Source of the DNA: Phascolomyces articulosus
Taxonomy: Eukaryota; Mucoromycota; Mucoromycetes; Mucorales; Lichtheimiaceae
Assembly: GCA_025677815.1 (NCBI GenBank)
Contig: JAIXMP010000015.1
Coordinates: forward strand, 868,001-932,000
DNA: 64,000 bases
Reading direction: 5' to 3'
A program made the translations under genes and the position numbers. The notes below the pieces were generated by a model. It did no database searches, had not been told where the DNA came from, and saw nothing but the letters and a program-made list of their open reading frames with translations. This document shows, piece by piece, positions 25,947 to 37,066 of this stretch. Numbering within the stretch: position 1 is the first letter of the stretch; each line of letters begins with the position of its first letter.

Positions 25947-27710
25947 TTATTCAATGATAAACTCCTTTACTTCATCATGGACGGCATCATTATCATCTCC
26001 AAAAAACGAACGTAAAATTTCATTTGGATCATCTGAACCGACCTCACCATATTCTGGACAGCCAAGCAAATAAATACCAATCGCTTTATACCGTTCTTCT
26101 TTTGCGGTGCTGTTATTCTCCCCGCATCTCTTGAATACAGGAAGATAATAAAAATGACGATACATGGAGTGAATTTTTAATAACATTGATTCCTCTGCTT
26201 CTTTAAGGACTTGAAAATAGGACTTGAACAAAATAGGTAAAATCAAGCTTTCTTCACAGTCTTCAGTCAACGAAAGTGGTCTAGTTTGCATAACAGAGGT
26301 ATTTGGTGGTTGATGATAATGGGTAGCAATACGGGTTGAAACAGTCTCCATTTTAATTGCCCAGTCTAATAAAGCATTATCCTCTTCCACTATTGCACGA
26401 AAACCCACTGACGTGCCTCGCTTTTTGTACATGGATACGTGGTGAGCTACATGTTGCTCATCACCAGACAATGGTGAGAAACCACCATACTCGGATGGGA
26501 CCAATGTTAATTTTTTGTAATATTTTGTTGGAATGTAAAGTTTCATATCACTGGAGATAGAGTGATATGAGTCAATCAAAGCAGTTGTGGTAGTTACATA
26601 ATGATGAATATGATGTCCAGAAACCCCGGTCCAAGACGGTAACTGATGGTTTTTCATTGTATTTTCTCGTGGTTTAGGACCGTTCAAAACGAGATTCGAT
26701 CCAAAACAGAGGATGGATAAATCATTGGTTGCGACAGTCCGGTAAAAGTGATCAAAAGTTGTTTTGGTATCCATTTCATAGTCCATTCCCATATCTTCAA
26801 ACATTTCATGGAATATGTTAGCCAAAGAAAAAATCTTGTCATGTTCCTTTGAACTCGTTCGAAAATGTGCTTGACTGAGCGCTTGGTTCACACTTCCTCC
26901 TTGTTCCTGGTTAACAAAGTCAAGCATCCACATGGACAGATGGTTAGCCGTGTTGGGTATTCTGCATTTAAGATTATGCTGCCATAGATGGGTGTCCGTT
27001 CCAATAATCAGGACGTTTTTTGACATCATTATTTCTGTCAATGTTCAACTACGCTTCCACCATCGTGATTTAAAGTACACATCAGACCATGTACTCCCAT
27101 CTGTTTTTGGAGTATACTTTCTGATCCCGGGAACAGTATATTCTCTTGGATCATGAACATGAACTTCCGGTACAATAGCCACAGTATAACAAGCATTACT
27201 ATAGATACGATGTATTTGCTTGATTTCTCGTTGCTTGATTTCGTTATCCGATGGATCGATGCATATTTTATCGTACCACAAATATTCGATTTTAAAATCT
27301 TTACATATTTGTTGAAGAAGCTCATCATAGGACATAGTTCGTGTTTCATGCTGGGTCTTTAAACTTCCAAAAACCATCACAGGTATATATTCTTGCTCTT
27401 CTGTTGACGCCAATAAAATAAAATCTCCTTCGCCGCCGTCCATATCATATCCTTCGATAATTCTATGGTGACCATCGTCGATACATTCGAACTCTCCGTT
27501 TTCTTTTTCTACAATTTTTCCTGATTGTGTTTGAATGTAAGAGAGAGCACAATAACCATCTTTTGCCTCTTTGCCTGGTACTCTCTTCCGATCTGAAACA
27601 CGGATGAGAAACGTAGGTCGATATTTTCCTGCAGTGACATTGAGATGATATTGAGTTGTATCCACTATATCTATTGTTGTTTGATTACGACAATAGGTAA
27701 CATAGTTCAT
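25947..27710 (-). pseudogene. HET-domain (heterokaryon incompatibility-like) protein broken by one in-frame TGA
   Basis: One continuous intronless frame of 588 codons from ATG 27710 to TAA 25947, interrupted only by TGA at 27047-27045 (codon 222). The HET-domain landmarks are present in order: RPTFLIRVSD, GYCALSYIQTQSG, YLWYDKICIDPSDNEIKQRE, IHRIYSNACYTVAIVPEV, then RWWKRS-stop-TLTEIMMSKNVLIIG. HET proteins normally have a Trp exactly at the stop position (R-x-W-T-x-x-E), so TGG has become TGA. The frame stays open for 365 codons after the stop, so the lesion is recent, a sequencing error, or read through. In ascomycetes HET proteins trigger incompatibility cell death; the role in Mucoromycota is unknown. 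The downstream part has no recognised domain. It converges with the ICT1-type gene (285 bp between stops). Confidence 0.75.
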
Positions 27711-28701
27711 GTTTCCAATATTTCTTTTAATTATTAATTAGTATTTGTGAGGGAAGAAAAATAAGTTACGATTACTAATTACCTTATATTTGTAGGATTT
27801 GCTTCAAAGTATTATATATATATATTATAATGAAAAAAAAAACTAGTTGAAAACGAAGAAGATGAAAATAATACGTATTTATTAAAAACTATTCCAGATA
27901 ATGATGATGATTGTATAAGATATTTAAAAAGAAGAAAAGAAGTTTACATGAATGTGAGAATGAAAAATTGTAAAATAACTATTATCTGCTAAGCCCAATA
28001 GTTTTAGTAAGACAACGTACAACGTTGACCAGTTCTATTTGGATAGATTTGTCCATTTAGAAGAATAGCCTTCATTTCACAACGAATCTTTTTATCACGC
28101 TTCTAACGTCATCTCTGTACTTTGCTTGGACTGTTCCGTGAATTTATTTTATTCTATGATAGGTAGATGCATGAGCGCACGCATGCGTGTGTGCTGTACT
28201 TGAACGTTTAAACAATCTGGATAATAAGCAATTGACAAAATCCAAAAACAAGACTAGGAGTTATTTTTAACAGTATGGCACCATTGGTTGTTTATGCAAA
28301 GTGACCACGTTAGAGCAGAAGCGATGCAAGTCCGAATCCCCGGTAAAAAATATATGAAAGAGCAACTTTCGTTTGTATTATGTACACCATAACTCCCATA
28401 AAGATAAAATAAGGCGCGTTACATCCATTTACTAGGTATTATCAACAAGAGTGTCTGCTTTCCTTTTCTTTACGCTATATAGTGCGTCCCATTTATGTCA
28501 TCTTTTGGTGTAGTAGCCTTTTGTATCCGATCTAGCGTGTAAATGTATAACCCATACATGAACGCAAACTTTTCTTCCTTGCGTTCCAATTTGAAAATCA
28601 GACACATCTCTGTCCTTTTTTTACCCCACCAACATCCCTTTTCATACATAACCATTCATCTTTATAAAACATTATTAATTTTTAAAAATATATATTAGAG
28701 T
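27711..28701. other. intergenic, with GC-richer patch around 28160-28345
   Basis: About 1 kb upstream of the HET frame and downstream of the DUF423 gene. No coding region is supported; the 28470-28655 minus frame is low quality. A 12-bp palindrome at 28178-28189 and a tRNA-like relic at about 28276-28342 are described as findings. Confidence 0.5.
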
Positions 28702-29227
28702 TTAAAGCAAAAGAGCAGCCCAACCCGCCATCATTGCTAAACCTCCCAAAGGTGTGACGGGTCCTAAGAAACGGAATTGTTCGCGTTTCAAGGTTAACAA
28801 ATAGATAGAACCACTGAAAGCAATAGTACCACCCAACATTAAAGGTGTGGCAATGGGATGAATTCGTCGAACAGCAGGCGAAATGGAGGATAAAGAAACA
28901 AGGGCAACGGCATGTATAAGCTGGTACTGAGCTGCCATACTCCAGTTCTATAAGGAAAAAAGAAAAATAAAGCTATTAATTTGATTGTCCTAATGTTTTG
29001 GAATTATATATAATGCCATTGAACCATTGTGTATTACCTTGAGTTTAGTGGCGTCGTCACCAACATACTTGACAAGACCGTGTGCACCAAATGCGCCCAA
29101 ACCAACAGCGGTTAAACCTGTTATTAGAAGTATTAGTGGTCAGCTATCCTAATTTTGATACCTATATATTATTATTATTATTATTACCAAGTAGACTGCC
29201 AGCCTTCCAATAAAAGTTGCTACTCAT
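28702..29227 (-). CDS. DUF423/TMEM256-family small membrane protein
   Basis: Three exons: 29227-29188, 29117-29038 and 28947-28702, giving 121 aa. The start MSSNFYWKAGSLLGLTAVGL and the signature GLGAFGAHGLVKYV identify the DUF423 family (bacterial YgdD, animal TMEM256). These are four-helix membrane proteins of unknown function. MAAQYQLIHAVALV, TPLMLGGTIAFSGSIYLLTL and FLGPVTPLGGLAMMAGWA are the following hydrophobic segments. The length matches TMEM256 (about 113). Intron phases are consistent throughout. Confidence 0.92.
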
Positions 29228-32200
29228 GATATATAACTAATATGTGTGTGAAAGTGGTAAAGGAAGTGAGAATAAATCTGATAACTTTTCAACCCTGGAA
29301 TAACAAAAAAAATCTGGTGAGAGATTTAAGCGCGGTACTTCGGCAGAGCCCCTAACAATGGCGGATTTTCGGCCGATGGAATCATTTTTTTCATGAACAG
29401 ACGAAGACACCAAATTTTTTTAGGATGGCAATATTGGAAGTTGTTTTTTTTATTTGGATCTTTTTGCTTCATATTTTTAAGATGGAATTGTATTTTGCTC
29501 AATCATGCTTTGTGATGTGTATTGACATATATTATGATATCTTCTGAAGGTCCAGCGGACAAGTTAAATTATCCAGGTAGTAGATATTACAGCAAAGAAT
29601 ATTCCTCCTCTATTTTTGATATTACAAGATGCTTCTTCCACCTATTCTAGAATGCTCGCTTGTATATTTCTTGGAAACATATCAAAGAAAGATGCTCTGT
29701 TCATCAAGTGTCGTGATTTATAAATACCTGCTTATTTTATTTGAAGTAATATAATATTAAAAGCCTTTTTAGTGGATGTATCTATACCAAAATCATCAAG
29801 ACCAGGCTATGAGAAAATTTGCTTTGATAGTAGTGACTATCATCATCACGATGATCATGGCAACAGTAGTCTATTATATTATTATGTAGATTACAACAAC
29901 AGCAACTCTTTTTACTGTTGGATATGGAGAAACTATACTATCTTTCCGTAGAAGATATCATTTAACATAATAAAAAGGTAGTAGATCATGTAGTAAATAT
30001 ATTATCATTGGTGTACTTGTTACCAAAAAGTTACGTTTTTTTGGTCGATTTTTACTGTAGTGTTAACACCACTGTTCTACAGTCAGTTTTATACTATCCA
30101 TCCGATAATTAATATTATATTTCCAGACATAAATAATGATAAAGATCAAATTATTTTTTCTATTCAATGTTACTACTTTACAAATAATGATGATTTCTTC
30201 TTGTCATCAACTGTATCGTATTTTTTTTTCTTTTACTCTGTATAATATATCTTCTTATCCTCTTTTTTTTTCGTTTGCATCCACTTGGCATTACAATATG
30301 TTTTTACATAATCATTTCGTTTATTTTTTTTTACTTGTCATGTTGAGCCTAGAGCAGCAACAGACAGGCAAAAGAACTTTCCGTCAATATCATCACCATT
30401 CTCTTTCTTTTTGATTTTCATAATGGCAATGGTTTTATTCTAAACTATTATCTTTCTTCATTTTCCATCCGTTTACGTAAATGTGATATATATAAACAAA
30501 AACTGATGAACAAATCTACTTAATTTACTAATAATACACAATATTACTCCTCAAAAACCAAAAAAAAGTATCCTGTTGCGAATCTCCTTGACCAGGCAAC
30601 AGTGAAAGTAAAAATGACATTTGGTAGCGTACGGCATAAACAATAAAAAAATGTTGAATCAGCCGAATTAGCAGAAGCTGCCATCATCATTATGGGGCAA
30701 GTGTAACCCGTACAAAAATCTGCCAATTAATATCTAGTATATTTTATTTAATGGTTATCATATGCCACGAATGGTGTTCCATCTTATATTTGTTCCTACT
30801 TTGCCTCATACAGTCTATGATGCAGTAGCTTTGATGTAAATGCAGTGATAGTTTTTAAATAATACACAATAATAATAGTTGGTACCTAGTTCTAATTGGG
30901 TACCACTTAGCATGATTTCAGTTTTTCCGTAATTGATCCCTTCTTTGACACGCATTATTCACTTTTATTATTAGTTGATCCACATTTATTATCATCCAAT
31001 CCACATTCACTCATCCACGTTGACTACTATTATCGTTTGATCCACAATTATGTCATTTGTTGCACAAGAAGTTGATACACTCGAAGAAATCGCAGGAATT
31101 TTGATAGTTCAAGGAGTGAATGGTATTCCACAATATTACCTTCACCTCACTTCAACAAAAAACTAACATATTTTGATTACACTTGTTATATTGTACCAAA
31201 ATCGATATCCATCTGACTATAACTGAGCCCAAGACCTCCTTAATAATGCAAATCAGTTATTAGAAAACTAGGTTAATAGCAGCAGCCTGAATTTAATAAT
31301 AAAGTCAAGTAAAATGTAGAACTTACCAGTAATTACACTAATTAAAAATATACTGATAATAATATTTATTTTTAATCACACACAAAACAAAAAAGTTTTA
31401 TATTATTTTTTGTTAAAATTATTGTAATATAATAATGATATTTAATGGTTGCTTTCTTTATCTTGTAAAGGCATAAATAATGTGTAGAACACTAGTAGCT
31501 TTATGTATTAAGAAGAGACGAGAGAGTAGGGAGGTACGGCAGCATGAAGAAGGTGATCATGAAAAGCTCTGCTATTTCTGTAGCAACTTTGAAACTGTTT
31601 CATTCAATAATATCGTAAGTGTTTATTTTTACTCTCTCTCTCTCTCTCGCTTTTTCCCTTGATTATTAACAGTTACATACAAAAGTAAGAGTCAATGATA
31701 ATTTTAGGTTTTAAGTCGTCTATGTTATTCTTTGGATGGTAATATTAAAGAACGAGTAATGAAACATCTTCTCAACATATCGATCTTCTGCCTGTATAAT
31801 GGTTTACTTTTTCAACTTTTTCATTTTTTTTTTTTTGTGAATGTCATCAAAATCACGATGTTGTATATTAAGATAAGCTAGGATCAAAGTTAGTAACCCT
31901 TGATTTTTTTATCTTCAAGGACATATCCATTTATTATCCTTGAAACAAGTACGATGTGCACGTGGCATGGACAATAAGTGTTTCTTAAAATCAAATTCAA
32001 TGCAGAAACACAGACTTTGTTTGGTACACATGTCTCTCAGATGATCTTATCTGGTGGGTTGGTGGGTCTACATCCAGTAGTTATGACCAGTATAAAATAT
32101 AACTTGGAAACTTACAAGTATAATATGCCCCTTAAAAAACTACCTTGCGACATGATCCATTCTTTAAAATGGTCCACTTTAACTATCTTTGGGTTAGGTG

Positions 32201-32398
32201 TTACCAAAAAACCTTTTTCATATTTCTTTGAATCTATTATGCTGGCCTCGTTTCTCCCTTCTCTCTCTCGCATAAAGAGTGTAACTTTTTTTCTGTTCCG
32301 CAAATCCATCAATATATATTATTAAACACCCAGTAGAAACCTGCAAACCAAGGTTTTATTTTATTTTATTTTTTATTTATAAAACAAACGCGTCGCGC
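29228..32398. other. 3.2 kb intergenic region between divergent genes
   Basis: No convincing gene between the DUF423 start (minus) and RFT1 start (plus). The frames 30060-30414, 30544-30726, 31480-31662 and 31978-32325 are short, rich in Phe/Ser/Tyr/Leu and resemble no family. A cluster of TCCAC motifs lies at 30979-31045. TC and T homopolymer tracts occur near 31631-31650 and 31826-31837. Confidence 0.5.
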
Positions 32399-34507
32399 AT
32401 GGACCAAGATAATAAAAAGAACTCGAACGATTCAAAACAACCGACATTATCAGATAATAATAGCAATAACAATGACGATTTACTAGCTTCATCAGCAAAA
32501 GGTGCCGGTTATTTGGTCCTTTTACAGTTTGCATCGCGCATGTTGACCTTTGGACTACACCAAATCGTGTTACGATATACTACAGCTGAAACGTTGGGTA
32601 TTGCTTCTGTCAAGTTGGAATTATTATTATCAACTATTTTGTTCATTTCACGTGAAGGATTCCGATGTGCCTTGTTGCGTGGTGATGACAATAATGACAA
32701 GAGTGACAACAAAATACAAGATCGCCGTGACAACAATGAAAACACCAATGAACAAAAAGTAACCAACTTGGCTTATATCCCTACCATCATTGGCCTTGTC
32801 ACAACATGTCTTGCCTGTGGTTATTATTTATCTACGATTGACACAATGACAGCTTCCAAATACCCTTATTATCGAACGTCGGTTATGTTATTCGGAACAG
32901 CTGCATTTGCCGAATTATTGGTTGAACCTTTATTTGTGTTAGCCATGAACAGACTTTATTTTCAACTTCGTGTTTCAGTAGAAGGTGTTGCAGTTTTATT
33001 AAGGTGTTTTATTACATTTGGATTGACATTGGCGGGAGCATCAAAAGCAGGAGCATCAGGTCATAATGCTTATGGTGTATTAGCCTTTGCTGTAGCTCAG
33101 TTGGCATTTGGATTAACCATGATGATGGGGTATCTTGGTTTCTTTTTCAACAAAGTTCGTCAGAATGAAATTCAAGTTCAAACTTTATACCCAAGAAAAC
33201 TGAAGACTGAAGATGGCAGGTAAAAAAAAATCACTGTGACCGAGAGAGAGAAAATGTATGATGTACATAAACACATATATGCTGAATACAAAATATGTAT
33301 AATTGACATATATGGTGATAACTATAATAATAGATCATATTGGTTTGATACACAAATGTTGAATTTGGCTTCAACATTAACAAAACAATCCCTTTTAAAA
33401 CACGTGTTGACAGAAGGTGACAAGATGTTAATTTCAGCATTAAGTACAGATGATAATCAAGGTGTTTATGCTTTTGTTGTCAATTATGGTAATGTATTTT
33501 AAAAAAAGAAACACTTTCTCTTGTTCCTTGTTTATAATTTCTACCTTTTATCCTTTCATCCGAGGAAGATGTATACAAATTGACATTAATAACTCCGGTT
33601 ATTATAGGATCGTTGATCGTCCGAATTCTTTTCCAACCTCTCGAAGAAGCGAGTCGCACGTTTTTTTCCAAATTATTAGCGACCAAGAATACTCGAAATA
33701 CCAAGACAGCCAAAGATGTTATTCTTCTGATGCTTCGATTCCACGTGATGCTTGGACTTTTATTTATATGTTTTGCAACCAACTATACGGCAACATTGAT
33801 TGATTTATTGGTAGGCAAAGAATGGTCAACCGAACGTAATGCACCTGGAGTTCTATCGGCTTATTGTCTCTATGTACCTATCATGGGAATTAATGGCGTG
33901 ACGGAAGCATTTGTACAAGCTGCAGCCTCAAAGAATGATTTAACCATATTAAGTTATTACATGATTGTCTTTTCAACATGTTTTATGGCCTCTGGTTATT
34001 TATTTATGAGTGTCTTGGATATGGGTGCTATTGGATTGGTATTAGCAAATATGGTGAACCTCTCTATCCGAATTGCCTATAGTTGGAATTATATTCGACG
34101 TTATTTCCAAAACAATAGTAAGAAGGATGAAAATGATGGTGGTAATCATCATCGTCAACAACAACCACTTGAAATCCGACAATGGTTTCCCAGCACAGTG
34201 ACAATTGCCGCATTTGTTGGATCGTGGGCGATCACTCGATGGAGTGAAGAGACGATAGGTTGGGAAACATTCTATCAAAAGATGACGCATATCACCATCG
34301 GCGGTCTGTGTTTCCTAGGCGTCGCTGGTACGACGTAAGTAATTTTTCTAATAAGATGTTGTTAAAGAAGTTGAGAAAAAAAGTAAAATAAATTAAAATT
34401 AAATTAAAAAAACAAATTGGAAATAAAATAAATAAAATAGAGCATGGAAAGAGCGTGGTTGGTTGCAAGATATGCGACGATTGGCCAAGGCACAAAAAAA
34501 TGCATGA
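32399..34507 (+). CDS. RFT1: RFT1, ER membrane protein of lipid-linked oligosaccharide assembly
   Basis: Four exons: 32399-33219, 33334-33488, 33608-34334 and 34441-34507, giving 589 aa (yeast 574). Rft1 is required for use of Man5GlcNAc2-PP-dolichol in N-glycosylation, by helping its translocation across the ER membrane or in another way. The start of the domain, SAKGAGYLVLLQFASRMLTFG, then REGFRCALLR, SLLKHVLTEGDKMLIS, GVYAFVVNYGSLIVRILFQP and EEASRTFFSKL are the classic Rft1 signatures. Multiple hydrophobic helices follow, and a charged cytosolic Asn/Asp-rich loop (about residues 99-119) is inserted early. The gene ends with TGA, which shows TGA is a working stop codon here. Confidence 0.95.
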
Positions 34508-35478
34508 TGATTGACATATAAAATATTTTATCAAATCTATAATCATATCAATAAAGAAACTAATTTTCTTGGTGGAAGGCTGAGTTTTTGTTGCATTAAA
34601 TAAATTGGATTTATAATTTATTGTTATAAGCCTTTCTTCTTTCTAATATATCTTTTCTGCGTAGTGTTGATTATTACTATTCTTCTACTTCTTATTATTA
34701 TTTAGCAGGTATAAAAAAAATAATTAACTTTCTTCAAATAGTAAATTTCTGTTGTTCTTTAAGCATTTTGAGATTTGTTGACTTTTCCAAACAATCCTTT
34801 TTGATCTTCCTTTCTTTTAAATGGATTTGTGTTCCGATCTACCGGATCCCCATCCATTATTATTATTATTTATTCATTATCATATACTTGCTTAACAAAG
34901 AGAAAAACAATCCATTTGTTTATATATATATATAATGTATACTCTAAAGAAGAATAATTATTAAAATCATACGAGATAATAGAAAAAGAGAGAAAAAAAA
35001 ACAACGAGCTTTTCTTGTTAAGTTAGTTTGATGGAAAGAAGTTCAGTTTTCGAAACAGAATATTAAGCCTGTGAACAGAAAAAGTACACAGACCTCCTTT
35101 CTCGAACAACAAGAATGTGTCACTGCAGACTAGACAACAACAACAAACATAAACGCACTATTATGTATAACTTTATACACTAGCAATCTACTATGACATG
35201 TATATATTTCATCTCATCCTCATTTTATTATATAACCGTGTGTATTTTTTCTTTATCAATTTATTTTCTGATCTTTTTTTTTTGTTTTCCTTTTCTTTTT
35301 CTTTCTCTCTCTTTTATACTTTCCTTCTTAAACTTATTTCCATCTCCTTTCACCTTTTTTTTTCTTGTGTGCTTCTTCTCCACCCTTTCCTTACACTAAC
35401 ATATACTACTCCCTTGACCTTCGTATCTTTCATTTTATCACCGTACTAGCAACAAAAACTATTCTTACCGAAGAAAAA
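34508..35478. other. intergenic/promoter, no gene
   Basis: About 1 kb with pyrimidine-rich tracts at about 35263-35370 just upstream of the secreted-protein start codon, probably promoter or leader. The frames at 35193-35449 are the translation of those T/C tracts and are rejected. Confidence 0.55.
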
Positions 35479-36478
35479 ATGATTTCCACTCGTCGTTCAT
35501 TGTTCAGTTTGGCTATCATTGCTAGCACTACCTTATTCACCATAACAACATCCGCTGCTCCCCTTGAACAACAACAACAACACTTTGCCGTCTCTACTTC
35601 TTCTCCTTCTAATATCATCAACAACAATGGTAACCATCATAATGTTCCCAGTACTGTGGCCGTTCAAAACAGTTTATGTGAATATTATGAAGATATTGTT
35701 GATCAGGTAATGGAAACCGTCACCGATAGTATTTTTGCATCTGCATCAAATTCATTTATGACGGTTCGTCATTATCAAGTAACAGGCCATGGTAAGTTAG
35801 AAGCTTAATATTTCTTTTTATATATATATATATATGTGATCCCCCCCAATTTTGGATCCAAGCAATTTACGTCAAATGAATCCATCGATAGATCAATGCA
35901 AAACCTCTTTACCATCGTTTGTTCATGCTTTGGGTGATCATTTAACACTTGTACGCTCTAACTTGTTGGCGTCCGTTAGACCATTGGTTCAATCAGACTT
36001 ACAAGTCATTCTTCCCATTGAAAAGTTCATGTCTTCTGAATTAGCTCTTTATACCCGAGTCAATGAAGCCGTCATTCATTTGAATCAACGATTGGCGGAA
36101 CAATTGGGACAAATTGTTAATGTAGACGAAGCAGCCAATATAATCATTAGTCAATCACTTGTGGACAATCGTTATTTGGCTCACTGTACAGGTCAGAATT
36201 CGGCTACAAAACAATTTGAACAATTATTGGCAGTATTGACAGCTTATTTCAATAAACCAGCATCTTCAACGACAACACAAAAAGAACCTATTTTATCCAA
36301 AGATATTGAGCAACAAAAACCACGTCATCGATCGATCGAAACAAATGAAGCCATGATTATGACACGTTGGTTGCATTCTTGGTTATCCGAAATTCCTGGT
36401 ATCTTGACAGTCGAGTTTGATAAACGAATGCATGAAGCTGTTCAATCCGTTCTTGAAGACTTTTTGGCTGATGAATAA
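35479..36478 (+). CDS. secreted protein of unknown function
   Basis: Two exons, 35479-35795 and 35863-36478, giving 310 aa. The N-terminus MISTRRSLFSLAIIASTTLF with following TITTSAAP is a clear signal peptide. Next is a Gln/Ser/Asn/His-rich spacer, then a mainly helical region without recognised motifs. There are three cysteines after the spacer (in NSLCEYYED, IDQCKTSL and LAHCTGQN). The C-terminal half has leucine-spaced helices (HLTLVRSNLLASVRPLVQSD). To join the two frames the donor must be GTTAGA at 35796; the textbook donor GTAAGT sits 4 nt earlier at 35792 and would give a stop soon after the junction (see findings). Acceptor CCAAG at 35862 is the only usable AG. The second part clearly has protein-like composition. 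Family not recognised. Confidence 0.65.
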
Positions 36479-37066
36479 AACTTTTTTTTATCGACAAAGA
36501 AATATAGTATCAACAACATATATATATATATATATATAAAAGAACAAATAATTATTCACTTTATGGGACACCCCGAGAATTACTTTATAACAATGACAAA
36601 CAACACATAATTGACGAACGATACCCCCAACGACAGATCAATCTTTTTTTACGGCTTCCAAGAATTTAATTATCACCATGACCATGACAACGACTCATCC
36701 AACTTTTTTTTATATTCTACACGACAAAAACAAACAAGCACACAAATATAAAACACTGTAACAATCAACTTTCAAGACGTTTACCTTTATCCTCTCCGAC
36801 CTTTCAATTTTGATTTACAAAATAGCTTTTTCTAATATCTCACTACTAGTTGATCCCCATAACCTTTTTTCATCTTTTGTAATACTATCTCTATTTTGTA
36901 CATACCAACTTTTTTTTAAAACTAATCTTTTTTATCTTTTTCTTTTAAATGATTGTTTCTTGACAATATCCAAAGAATGTACGACGTCTACCTTTCCCTT
37001 TTCACTTTTTTTTTTTAAAAAAAAACAAAACAATATTAAAAATCTTTATTATGCCATTCACATTTA
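36479..37066. other. intergenic between convergent genes
   Basis: About 0.6 kb, holding 3' UTRs of the secreted-protein gene and the SDR gene. A (TA)n run is at about 36518-36538. No gene is supported. Confidence 0.6.

Noticed and set aside
27026..27051. Ultra-short intron removing the HET TGA
   Set aside because: The only GT-AG pair spanning the TGA is about 18 nt long and would delete conserved residues; far too short to be spliced.
31480..31662. Short frame with a CYFC motif
   Set aside because: It has only 60 codons, no splice partners and no recognisable domain; one CxxC-like motif is not evidence of a zinc finger.
31978..32325. 115-codon frame upstream of RFT1
   Set aside because: It begins at a non-ATG codon, has no family resemblance and probably lies in the RFT1 promoter.
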